From assembly GCF_024198215.1 (NCBI RefSeq), contig NZ_JAKCFA010000012.1, positions 1-64,000 on the forward strand: a stretch of 64,000 bases of DNA, in the 5' to 3' direction. The translations under genes were made by a program, and so were the position numbers. The notes beneath the pieces were generated by a model. It was given only the letters and a program-made list of their open reading frames with translations. It was not told the origin of the DNA and ran no database searches. Source of the DNA: Myxococcus qinghaiensis. Lineage in GTDB: Bacteria > Myxococcota > Myxococcia > Myxococcales > Myxococcaceae. Shown piece by piece: positions 40,791 to 48,855 of the stretch. The stretch's first letter is position 1, and each line of letters starts with the position of its first letter.

Positions 40791-43342
40791 GAAACAGCCC
40801 TCTTCCCCGAGTCAGCGTCCTTGCGGGACAACAGCTCATGCAGCAGCTCGCGCACGGAGGCCACCAGCTCCTCCTCCGACGAGCGCGCCTTGCTCAAGTG
40901 CCGTGTAATCCCCAGCGTCAACTGCCGCTGGTCCGCTCGCGACAAGTCTCTTCCGGTGAACACGATGAGCGGCGTGGCCCGCCCCCGCCCCTGCCGCAAG
41001 ATGTCCACCACCTCGAACCCATCCAGCCCGGGCAGCCCCACGTCCAGGACAATCAGGTCCGGCGGCGTCTCGCGCGCCAGCTCCACCGCGCTCTCCCCAT
41101 CCGCCGCCTCGAACACCTGCACCGTCCCCAGCCGCTCCAGCCGCGCGCAAATCACCCGCCGCGTGGCCACGTCGTCGTCCACCACCAACACCCGCGCCTG
41201 CCCCGGCCGCCGCATCGCGTGGCGCAGCGCGCTGAGCAGCCGCGTCTCCTCCAGCGGCTGCGACATCCAGTCCACCCACAAGGGCGTGCCCACGCCCTCG
41301 CCCTCCGCCGAGCGCCCCGACACCGCCAGCACCGGCAGCTCGTGCGTGCGCGGCTGCTCACGCAGGCTCCGCACCCAGTCCAGCGCCTGCCCGTCCGGCA
41401 TCTGCGTGTCCAGCACCACCGCATCCGGAGGCGTCTCCTCCAGCACCTTCGCCGCCTCGGCCAGGCTCGCGGCCCGCACCACCCGGTAACCCTCTTGCGA
41501 CAGCAACCCACGCAGCAACGCGGAAAGCTCCGCGTCCGCTGTCGCCACCAGCACGTTGTAGCGGGTGGAGTCCTTCACCGCCCCGCCCACCGCCGCATGC
41601 GAGCCCGACACCGCGCGCGCCGCGTCCAACGTGAAGGTGAACGTGGAGCCCTTCTCCAGCGCGCTCTCCACCTCGATGCCGCCGCCGTGCTGGTTCACGA
41701 TGGCCTGGGAGATGGCCAGCCCCAGCCCCGTGCCGCCCTTGGAGCGCGTGTCCGAGCCGTCGAGCTGCTGGAAGCGCGCGAACAGCCGCCCCCGCTGCTC
41801 CTCGGGGATGCCCGGCCCCTGGTCCACCACGCTGAAGCGCACCCGACCCGGCGCCTCCGGCCTCACGCGCACCACCACCTCGGCGCCAGCGGGCGAGAAC
41901 TTCACCGCGTTGGACACCAGGTTCGTCAGCACCTGGATGAGTCTGTCCCTGTCTCCCTTCACCCGAGGCGCGTCCTCCACCACCGCGCGCAGCGACACCC
42001 CCGCCACGTCCGCCACGCCGCGCAGGCCGTTGAACGTGGCCTCCACCAGCTCCAGCCCCTCCAGCGGCGCCAGCTTCAGCTCCAGCTTCCCCGCCTCCAT
42101 CTTCTCCAAATCGAGGATGTCGTTGATGAGGCGGATGAGGCGCTCCGTGTTGGAGCGGGCGATGCGCACCATGTCCAGCGCCTGCTCCGGCAGCTCCCCG
42201 ACGATGCCGCCCTCCAACAACCCCAGCGAGCCCCGGATGGACGTCAGCGGCGTGCGCAGCTCGTGGCTCACCGTGGAGACGAACTCGTTCTTCATCCGCT
42301 CCACCTCCTTGCGCTCGGTGATGTCGCGCACGAAGGCGGTGAAGCGCGCCGGGCCCTCTCCCGGCACCCGCGCCAGCGTCAGCTCCGCGGGGAACATGCT
42401 CCCGTCCGCGCGCAGGCACGGCGACTCCAGCCGCGTCGCCTGGCCCGACGTCTCACGCAGCGCCGCCGCCACCTCCTCGCGCTTGCCAGCGGGCAAGGAT
42501 GCGGGCAACGCCAGCGCCAGGAAGTCCCGGCCCACCGCCTCCAACGCCTTCAGCCGGAAGACGTGCTCCGCCGTGGGGTTCAGCTCCAACAGCCGCCCCG
42601 CCTCGTCCACCAGCAGGATGCCGTCCGGCGCCGCCTCCAGGATGGCCGCCTTGCGCGCCTCCGTCGTGCGCTGCTCCTGCCCGGCCAGCAAGAGCGCCTG
42701 GCCCCGCTCCTCCACCCGCTTCTCCAGGACTTCGTTGAGCGTGGCCAACTCACCGGACGCGCGCGACAGGCGCACCAGCACCACCACCACGTACGCCCCC
42801 AGCACCAGCGACACCGCGAAGAACACGACGCGCGAGCGCTCGTTGCTCAGCTGCGCCCGCTCGTGCAACTGGAGGAACGTGGTGACCAGCCGCTCCGCCT
42901 GCGCGCTGGCCGAGCGCTCCAGCAACGCCTGCACCGCCACGTCCGCCTCGCGCCGCTCGCCCCGGGCCGCGGCCTCTCGCGAGCGCACGAGCAGCGCGCG
43001 GTTGTCCTCCAGCGCGCGCAGGTAGGCCTCCAGCGAGGAGGCCATCACCCCGCGCTCCTCCTGGGAGAGGAAGGACGGCACGTCGCGCAGCGTCAGGGCG
43101 CGGGCCTTCAGCGCCTCGAAGGCGGGCAGCTCCGACCCATGCAGCTCCGGCAGCCCCAGCCGCGCGCGCAGCACGTCCTGCTCCAGCTCCGCGCTGGCCA
43201 GGCGCAGCTGCTGCAGCCGCGTGCGGTAGCCGTCGCTCTCGGCCATCCCCCACGGACGGCCCACCACGAACAGGCCACACAGCACCAGCAGCGCCCCCAC
43301 CGCCAGCGCCACCGAGCGCTTGGACAGGCGGGAGCCCGTCAT
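40787..43342 (-). CDS. Hybrid sensor histidine kinase (PAS, HisKA, HATPase, two receivers)
   Basis: An 851-residue membrane kinase. Two spans (about 10-28 and 178-197) flank a periplasmic helical sensor. A coiled coil leads to a PAS domain (235-350, ILEAAPDGILLVDEAGRLLELN). HisKA has its His in VSHELRTPLTSIRG; HATPase shows NLVSNAVKFSP, DQGPGIP and GGTGLGLAIS. Two receivers follow: the first has Asp in VVLDTQMP but an altered acidic pocket and no conserved Lys (MSQPLEE); the second is regular (VLVVDDD, IVLDVGLPG). It is coupled by ATGA overlaps to the genes on either side. Confidence 0.93.
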   Translation of the reverse strand: MTGSRLSKRSVALAVGALLVLCGLFVVGRPWGMAESDGYRTRLQQLRLASAELEQDVLRARLGLPELHGSELPAFEALKARALTLRDVPSFLSQEERGVMASSLEAYLRALEDNRALLVRSREAAARGERREADVAVQALLERSASAQAERLVTTFLQLHERAQLSNERSRVVFFAVSLVLGAYVVVVLVRLSRASGELATLNEVLEKRVEERGQALLLAGQEQRTTEARKAAILEAAPDGILLVDEAGRLLELNPTAEHVFRLKALEAVGRDFLALALPASLPAGKREEVAAALRETSGQATRLESPCLRADGSMFPAELTLARVPGEGPARFTAFVRDITERKEVERMKNEFVSTVSHELRTPLTSIRGSLGLLEGGIVGELPEQALDMVRIARSNTERLIRLINDILDLEKMEAGKLELKLAPLEGLELVEATFNGLRGVADVAGVSLRAVVEDAPRVKGDRDRLIQVLTNLVSNAVKFSPAGAEVVVRVRPEAPGRVRFSVVDQGPGIPEEQRGRLFARFQQLDGSDTRSKGGTGLGLAISQAIVNQHGGGIEVESALEKGSTFTFTLDAARAVSGSHAAVGGAVKDSTRYNVLVATADAELSALLRGLLSQEGYRVVRAASLAEAAKVLEETPPDAVVLDTQMPDGQALDWVRSLREQPRTHELPVLAVSGRSAEGEGVGTPLWVDWMSQPLEETRLLSALRHAMRRPGQARVLVVDDDVATRRVICARLERLGTVQVFEAADGESAVELARETPPDLIVLDVGLPGLDGFEVVDILRQGRGRATPLIVFTGRDLSRADQRQLTLGITRHLSKARSSEEELVASVRELLHELLSRKDADSGKRAVS

Positions 43343-43716
43343 TCCGGCACCAGCTTGAGAATCTCCTTGGGCAGCGTCATCGGGTCGAACGGCTTGCCGA
43401 TGACTCCCACCGCGCCCAGCTCCAGGTAGCGGGCGACCTCCTGCTTCTGCACCTTCGCCGTCATGAAGATGATGGGCGTGCGCGCCGTCGCGTCCTGCGC
43501 GCGCAGCCGGTTGAACGTGGTGGGCCCGTCCATGCCCGGCATCATCACGTCCAGCAGGATGAGGTCCGGCTGCTCCTCCGCGGCCTTCGTCAGCGCCTCG
43601 TTGCCCGACGCGGCCAGCACCGTCACCCAGCCTCCCACCCGGCTCAGGCTCAGCTTGCCGATGGCCCGGATGTCCTCTTCGTCGTCCACCAGCATCACCT
43701 TGCGCAGTGTCGTCAT
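43339..43716 (-). CDS. Single-domain response regulator
   Basis: A 125-residue stand-alone receiver: VMLVDDEEDIR acidic pocket, phosphoacceptor Asp in LILLDVMMPGMDG, Thr in IIFMTAK and Lys in IGKPFDP. There is no output domain, so it probably passes phosphate on or acts by binding. CAGGAGGTCC precedes the ATG. It is the first gene of a three-gene operon and overlaps the kinase start by 4 bp, which fits CheY-like input to the hybrid kinase and cyclase. Confidence 0.93.
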   Translation of the reverse strand: MTTLRKVMLVDDEEDIRAIGKLSLSRVGGWVTVLAASGNEALTKAAEEQPDLILLDVMMPGMDGPTTFNRLRAQDATARTPIIFMTAKVQKQEVARYLELGAVGVIGKPFDPMTLPKEILKLVPE

Positions 43717-43871
43717 GGGCGGACCTCCTGGATGTGGCGCACCAATGGTGCGTGGTATCTCACGTGCGGGGTGCACGGGCACTGGACGTCCGTCCAAGGC
43801 CCTGGCGGGCTGAGGCCCTGGCCGGGATTCAACACCGGCCTCCACCGCATTCCCAGCCCCCGGGAAGACGC

Positions 43872-44321
43872 CTAGCCGGTGGCCTTCGCCTTGCGGCGGC
43901 GCACCCCGCGCACGGGCTTCTTCGCTGGCGGCGCCACGGGCGGCATCACCGAGACGACGGCGTTCACCACGCGCGACACGGCGCGAAGCTGGGACGGCTC
44001 CAGCTCCCGCAGCTTGCGCGTCATCCGCCGCAGCTCCACCGGGTCTTCCCGCTCCGGCTTGCGCGAGGACACGGGGGTGAGGGACGCACCCCCGCGCCCC
44101 ACGCCCAGCAGCGTATCCGAGGACACCTGGAGCGCGTCACACAGCCGCTTCAGCGTTTGAGCACGGGGCAACATCTTCCCGCGCTCCAGCCGGCTGTAGA
44201 CCTCCATGGCCATGCCGACCTTGTCCGCCACATCGCCCTGGGTGAGGCCCAATCGCAGGCGGGCGACTCGGGCCGCCCCTCCCAGGATGGCCGCGAGCTT
44301 GTGGTCGACGGGCTCACGCAT
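43872..44321 (-). CDS. XRE family transcriptional regulator (first of two paralogues)
   Basis: A 149-residue DNA-binding protein. The XRE helix-turn-helix spans about 15-70 (ARLRLGLTQGDVADKVGMAMEVYSRLERGKMLPRAQTLKRLCDALQ). A C-terminal helical part (ELRRMTRKLRELEPSQLRAVSRVVNAVVS) and a basic tail (KKPVRGVRRRKAKATG) follow. It is closely similar to the next gene, probably a tandem duplication. Targets are not evident. Confidence 0.88.
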   Translation of the reverse strand: MREPVDHKLAAILGGAARVARLRLGLTQGDVADKVGMAMEVYSRLERGKMLPRAQTLKRLCDALQVSSDTLLGVGRGGASLTPVSSRKPEREDPVELRRMTRKLRELEPSQLRAVSRVVNAVVSVMPPVAPPAKKPVRGVRRRKAKATG

Positions 44322-44398
44322 GATGGCCGGAAGCGTCGCACGGCCGCACCCTCGCGCAAGTTCATTTCCCGCGGCCCCCCGCCCGGGCAGAGGGCCCT

Positions 44399-44770
44399 TC
44401 AGCGGCGCAGGAGCCCCAGCGCGCCGTGGACCAATTGGACGACGGCCCGGAGCTGCTCGGGCCCCAGCGCGCGCAGCGCCCTCACCAGCCGGCGCAGGGC
44501 GGGCGGATCCTCGGCGCGCGTCGTCACCACGGCCCCGGGCACCACCAGCGGCGCCTCCGACAGGCCGAGCAGCGCGTTGGCGTCCATGCGCAACACCAGA
44601 CACAGCCGCCGCAGCGTGGTGACGCTGGGCAGCACCCGGCCCCGCTCCATGCGGCTGTAGACCTCCATGGCGATGCCCACCCGCTCGGCCACGTCCGCCT
44701 GGGTGAGCCCCAGCCGGGCCCTCGCCGCCCTCGCCGCCGTGCCCACGGTGATGGCCAGTTCCTCGTTCAT
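44399..44770 (-). CDS. XRE family transcriptional regulator (second paralogue)
   Basis: A 123-residue XRE protein with the same layout as its neighbour: HTH at about 12-66 (LGLTQADVAERVGIAMEVYSRMERGRVLPSV) and a C-terminal LRRLVRALRALGPEQLRAVVQLVHGALG helix. The shared VG-x-AMEVYSR-x-ERG-x-LP string shows the relation. It lacks the basic tail of the first paralogue. It is divergent from the Ser/Thr kinase gene at 45001, with 230 bp between them, and may regulate it. Confidence 0.88.
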   Translation of the reverse strand: MNEELAITVGTAARAARARLGLTQADVAERVGIAMEVYSRMERGRVLPSVTTLRRLCLVLRMDANALLGLSEAPLVVPGAVVTTRAEDPPALRRLVRALRALGPEQLRAVVQLVHGALGLLRR

Positions 44771-45000
44771 CGTCCTCGCGCCTCTCCCAAGTCTCCCTAC
44801 CACGTCACCTGTCCCGAACCCTACCCCACACGGCACCAGACTACCCGAAAAGGCGTCCGCCATGCTAATGACCTCCAAGGTTCAATCGACAGGCAACCCA
44901 TGCACTTCCATTTTGAAATTTTCCAAGGGGAATCCAACCTTGAGAGTCCACCCCCTCGCATGCTTCACGCGGGTCGGTCCGGCGGCGGGAGGACGGGGCG
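44771..45000. promoter_or_regulatory. Divergent regulatory region before the first Ser/Thr kinase gene
   Basis: This AT-rich stretch separates divergent genes. CAAGGTT (44876-44882) and AACCTTG (44936-44942) form an inverted repeat, with TTTTGAAATTTTCCAAGG between them. No ORF is supported. It is a plausible site for the XRE regulators. Confidence 0.35.
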
Positions 45001-46167
45001 ATGAGCGACCTCGAATCGATACACCCGCTGCTGCTGCAGCCCTCGGAGGAGCTGGGCGCGCTGCGCATCATCAAGAGGCTGGCCACCGGCGGGTATGGCG
45101 CCATCTACCTGGCGGAGACGCAGACGCGCGGCACCGTGGCGCTGAAGTTCGCGCTGGAAGGCCCTTCCGACGACGACGAGGCCCGGGTGGACGCGCGCAC
45201 CCAGCGGGAGGCCCGGCTGCTGATGCACCTGGACCACCCCAATGTGGTGGAGCTGCTCGGCTACCTGAGGTGGCCGGACGTACGCCGCGGCTACCTCTAC
45301 CTCATCCTGGACTATGTGGAGGGCCCCACCCTGTCGCTGTGGGCGGAGAGCCCCCAGGCCACGCCACGGCGGGCCACGGAGGTGTTCGCCTCGCTGGCCC
45401 TCACGCTGGACGCCATCCACCGCGAGGGCGTGGTCCACCGCGACCTCAAGGGCAGCAACATCATCATCCGCGCGTCGGACGGGCAGCCGGTGGTGGTGGA
45501 CTTCGGCTCGGGGGACCATGCCTGCGCGCCCACGCTGACGGAGGACCGGCTGCCCCCGGGCACGCCCAGCTACCGCAGTCCGGAGGCGCTGCGCTTCTGG
45601 ATGGGGCCTCGCGTCCCGGGCTCGCGCTATCACTTCGTGCCCACCGATGACCTGTACTCGCTGGGCCTGGTCCTCCATGAGGTGCTGACGGGCGGCTTCC
45701 CCTACCGCGCCCACCTGCCGCCGTCCGCGCTGCTGGCGAGCATCGAGTCCGCCGAGCTGAAGCCGCCCTCCGTCCTCAACCCGCGCGTCCCTCCCGTGCT
45801 GGATGCCATCGTGCTGCGCCTCTTGAGCAAGCACGCCGCGGGCCGCTACCCCACGGGGGCGGAGCTGTGTGGGGCGCTGAGCGCGGCGCTGGAGCAGGCG
45901 GACAGCACGTGGGACGTGCCGCTGTTCCCACCCCGTCCTCCCCATGAGGCCATCACCGAGGAGGACGAGGCGCTCTTCGATGGAGACGAGGAGGCCCGGG
46001 AGATGCGCCAGTGGATGCGCCGGGAAGGGAGGCCTGGGGCCGGCTCCGACACGAGTCCCCCGGGCACCCCTCCCACCGAGCCCGGCGTCCCCTGGCGGTC
46101 CTGGCTGCGCAGGCGGATGCGGGTCCTGGGCGACGCGCTGCGGCCGTGGCGGAAGCGGGACGACTGA
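45001..46167 (+). CDS. Ser/Thr protein kinase (PknB-like)
   Basis: A 388-residue cytoplasmic kinase with an intact eukaryotic-type catalytic core: Gly loop ATGGYGAIYLAET, Lys49 in VALKFAL, HRDLKGSN (146-153) and DFG (167-169), SPE and D-x-YSLGLVLHE. The stretch after about 310 is acidic then basic and disordered, ending RRRMRVLGDALRPWRKRDD. There is no transmembrane span, which is usual for many myxobacterial kinases. Substrates are unknown. It lies 148 bp upstream of a second kinase-like gene. Confidence 0.92.
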   Translation: MSDLESIHPLLLQPSEELGALRIIKRLATGGYGAIYLAETQTRGTVALKFALEGPSDDDEARVDARTQREARLLMHLDHPNVVELLGYLRWPDVRRGYLYLILDYVEGPTLSLWAESPQATPRRATEVFASLALTLDAIHREGVVHRDLKGSNIIIRASDGQPVVVDFGSGDHACAPTLTEDRLPPGTPSYRSPEALRFWMGPRVPGSRYHFVPTDDLYSLGLVLHEVLTGGFPYRAHLPPSALLASIESAELKPPSVLNPRVPPVLDAIVLRLLSKHAAGRYPTGAELCGALSAALEQADSTWDVPLFPPRPPHEAITEEDEALFDGDEEAREMRQWMRREGRPGAGSDTSPPGTPPTEPGVPWRSWLRRRMRVLGDALRPWRKRDD

Positions 46168-46219
46168 GGCTCGCCTCCGTCCCCTGCCGCCGGGCATCCA
46201 ATCCCAGAGGTCTTCCAGT

Positions 46220-46276
46220 TGTCAGTCAACCTCTGACATTCCATGCGGGATGCCTTTCGTGTTACCTCAGGCATCC
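46220..46276. promoter_or_regulatory. Two inverted repeats upstream of the second kinase-like gene
   Basis: TGTCAG-TCAACCT-CTGACA (46220-46238) and GGATGCC-(15 nt)-GGCATCC (46248-46276) lie 40-95 bp before the ATG. Either could be an operator, possibly for a nearby XRE regulator. Confidence 0.4.
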
Positions 46277-46315
46277 TGTAGCAACCCAACCACTTCCCAG
46301 GTTCAAAGGCAGGCC

Positions 46316-47839
46316 ATGACGACTCCCGACACGACGACGGAGGATCTTCCCGGAGGAGCGCGCCGACCCCGGGTGCTGTTCAACGTGGGCGGCACGGTGT
46401 TCGAGTTCGTCCGCAAGCTGGAGGTGCGCTCCACCGGCGAGCTGCTGATGCTCGCCCGGCGGCGCTACCGGGGCGGACAGAGCGGACTGGTGGTGGTGAA
46501 GCGGCTGCGCAGCCCCGCCACCTTCGTGGAGCGGCGGAGGCTGGTGGAGGAGGTGAGCCTGACGTTCCGCTTCAAGCACCCCAACATCGCCCAGGTGCAC
46601 CAGATGAAGCTGTACCGGGGGGCGCCCCACGTGGTGATGGAGTACGTGGAGGGGCGCTCGCTGGACACGCTGCTGAACCTGACGGCGATGCGGCGCAGGC
46701 CGGTGTCGGCGGCGCTGGCGGCGTTCGTGGTGGCGGAGGTGGCGGACGCGCTCCACCACGCGCATGGGGCGGTGGATGACTGGAACCGGCCGCTGGGAAT
46801 CGTCCACCGCGACGTGAGTCCCCGGAACATCCGCGTGGGGACCCATGGGGATGTGAAGCTGACGAACTTCACGGTGGCCGCGTCGCGGATGGAGGGACGC
46901 GAGGAGACGAGCCGTCCGCTGGTGAAGGGTGACATCGCGTATGCGTCACCGGAGGCTTTGCTGCGCGCGCCGGTGGATGCGCGCTCGGACATCTTCTCGC
47001 TGGGCCTGGTGTTCCTGGAGCTCTTGACCGGGCGGCATCCGCTGTCGGTGGAGGACAAGGTGCCTCCTCCGCTGCCGTCGGGACTCTCGCTGGAGGCGCA
47101 GGGCCCCACGTGGATGCCGGTGGAGGAGGTGGCCGCGCGGATGCTGAGCCTGGAGGCGGCGCAGGTGGCTCGGCTCGTGGAGAACGTGCCGGAGGGGCTG
47201 GGGGCGGTGGTGCTGCGCGCGCTGCAGCGGGAGCCGGCGGACCGGTTCCAGACGGCGGACGAGCTGGGCGGCGTGCTCCGGGGGTGGCTGAGTGTGCATG
47301 CACCGGGACACGGGCGGCATGCGACGGCGGAGGAGGTGGCCCGCGTGGCGGCGGAGGCGACCAGCCGGCGCAACCAGGCGGAGCTGCTCGAAGGGGGCCT
47401 GCATCCGGAGGACCTGACGGCGGAGGAGGCCTCCGTGCCGCTGGAGCCGGGCGCGGCGGGGACATCGGCGACGGAGGAGGTGGATGAAGCGGGGGTGCTG
47501 GCGGAGGAGGCGGCGCGGGTGTTCGGTGTGCCGGGGATGCGGGGTGTGACTCGCTCGTCCGCGGAGGATTCGGGCGGGCGGCGAGCGACGCTCGTGCGAG
47601 AGGTGCCCAGGCGCGAGGACGACGTGCCCACCGCCTCTTCACGTGGCAACGAGGTGCCTGCTGTCGCTTCGCGCGGTGAAGAGACTGTTGACGCGGCTTC
47701 GCGTGGCGATGTCCCGGCTGGTGACTCCTCGCGCGATAAAGAAACGGGGGACGCGGCTTCTCGCGGCGATGTCTCCTCGCGCGACAATGAAGCAGGAGCC
47801 AGCGCGACATCCTTGGACGACGACTCGTCCGAGCCGTGA
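46316..47839 (+). CDS. Ser/Thr kinase-like protein with altered DFG motif
   Basis: A 507-residue protein with a kinase fold (about 20-320). Lys62 (VVVKRL), HRDVSPRN (164-171), the SPEALL region and D-x-FSLGLVFLELLTG are present. The Mg-binding DFG is NFT here (LTNFTVAAS, Asn184), and the Gly loop is weak, so it may be a pseudokinase or have poor activity. The last 130 residues are acidic and then a low-complexity series of ASRGD/SSRDKE-type units, probably disordered. No transmembrane span is seen. It may be a partner of the intact kinase upstream. Confidence 0.85.
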   Translation: MTTPDTTTEDLPGGARRPRVLFNVGGTVFEFVRKLEVRSTGELLMLARRRYRGGQSGLVVVKRLRSPATFVERRRLVEEVSLTFRFKHPNIAQVHQMKLYRGAPHVVMEYVEGRSLDTLLNLTAMRRRPVSAALAAFVVAEVADALHHAHGAVDDWNRPLGIVHRDVSPRNIRVGTHGDVKLTNFTVAASRMEGREETSRPLVKGDIAYASPEALLRAPVDARSDIFSLGLVFLELLTGRHPLSVEDKVPPPLPSGLSLEAQGPTWMPVEEVAARMLSLEAAQVARLVENVPEGLGAVVLRALQREPADRFQTADELGGVLRGWLSVHAPGHGRHATAEEVARVAAEATSRRNQAELLEGGLHPEDLTAEEASVPLEPGAAGTSATEEVDEAGVLAEEAARVFGVPGMRGVTRSSAEDSGGRRATLVREVPRREDDVPTASSRGNEVPAVASRGEETVDAASRGDVPAGDSSRDKETGDAASRGDVSSRDNEAGASATSLDDDSSEP

Positions 47840-47845
47840 GTGACA

Positions 47846-47876
47846 CCGCGGCTGGACCTCGGAGGTCCAGCCGCGG
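47846..47876. terminator. 31-bp perfect palindrome between convergent genes
   Basis: CCGCGGCTGGACCTC-G-GAGGTCCAGCCGCGG lies in the 44-bp gap between the kinase-like gene and the convergent Zn-ribbon gene, so it can stop transcription both ways. In RNA it would form a stem of about 13-14 bp with a small loop. Confidence 0.75.
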
Positions 47877-47883
47877 CTCTCCG

Positions 47884-48855
47884 CTATCGCATGCCCGTGA
47901 AGTACAGCACCGCTATCAACACGATGAGCGCCGCCACGACGACGCCCAGCACCCGCCACGCGGAGATGGGCGACTCGCCGAAGACCAGCTCCGCGTCGTG
48001 CCCGTGCACCAGCACCCGGTACGGCTTGCCTCGATAGCGATAGGCCAGCACATACACGGGCAAAGCCCACCGCGTGGTGCGCAGGCTGGAGAGCGCCACC
48101 GCCACATGCACGTTGCGGAAGCGCCGCCCTGGGATGTCTCCGCTCTCCTGGACGTGCTCCCTCGCCAGACGCTCCACCTCCTGCAACACCGCCTTCCTCG
48201 CCCCCGAGCGCGTCGCCTCGAAGCGCTCCACGCTGGCCTCCTCCGGCCCCCGCCCCTCGTTCTCCCCCAACTCGAACCGATAGCGGGGCGTGAGCGTATT
48301 GCACTCCTCCACCTTCAGCCCTCGCGACGCCGGCACCAGGATGTTGGTGAAGTCCAGACGCGTGCGCCCCGCATGCGGCGCCCAGTCCGAGCGCCCCGAG
48401 CCCGCGTCCGAGTCCGCCGTCCAGCTCACCTGCACTCCCGCCTTGAAGACCCACGCCGGCCACCACAGCGGCTTCATCGACTCCAGCGCCGCCTCCTGCG
48501 CCAACCCCGAGGGCCGGAAGAAGGCCTTGCGCCCCAGGAAGCCCGCCAGCGCCTGGTTCGCCGCCTTCGGGTCCACGGTGAAGGGCAGCCAGCGCTGCGC
48601 CTGGTCCACCGGGTCCACCGTCATCTCCACATGCGTCACCGCGCCGCAGTAGTCACACCGTGGCGCCTTCGCCTCCACGGAGTACTCCACCGCCGCGCCA
48701 CAGCTCTCGCAGCGCACCACCTTCGCCCGCTCGCGCGTCGCCTCCTCCCGCTCCGGGGGCGGCGTCGAAAGCCCGCAGATGGGACAGCGCAGGTCGTCCG
48801 CCTCCAGCTCGCATTCACATCGCTCGCACGGCGCCACCCTCGCGGCCTCGCTCAC
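47884..48855 (-). CDS. Zn-ribbon membrane protein (paralogue 1)
   Basis: A 323-residue protein. Two zinc ribbons are at the start (CERCECELEADDLRCPIC and CESCGAAVEYSVEAKAPRCDYC). A middle domain has WLPFTVDPKAANQALAGFLGRKAFFRPS, LWWPAWVFKAGVQVSWTADS and the LPVYVLAYRYRGKPYRVLVHGHDAELVFGESPIS block. One span closes it (VLGVVVAALIVLIAVLYFT). The plan is the same as in the next gene. It starts at a GTG overlapping the upstream stop (GTGA) with GGGGAGG before it. Function unknown. Confidence 0.83.
   Translation of the reverse strand: MSEAARVAPCERCECELEADDLRCPICGLSTPPPEREEATRERAKVVRCESCGAAVEYSVEAKAPRCDYCGAVTHVEMTVDPVDQAQRWLPFTVDPKAANQALAGFLGRKAFFRPSGLAQEAALESMKPLWWPAWVFKAGVQVSWTADSDAGSGRSDWAPHAGRTRLDFTNILVPASRGLKVEECNTLTPRYRFELGENEGRGPEEASVERFEATRSGARKAVLQEVERLAREHVQESGDIPGRRFRNVHVAVALSSLRTTRWALPVYVLAYRYRGKPYRVLVHGHDAELVFGESPISAWRVLGVVVAALIVLIAVLYFTGMR

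Noticed and set aside
40838-43429. An 863-codon plus-strand frame opposite the hybrid kinase
   Set aside because: Antisense shadow: rich in His, Gln, Arg and Leu, without any domain, while the minus strand codes a complete kinase.
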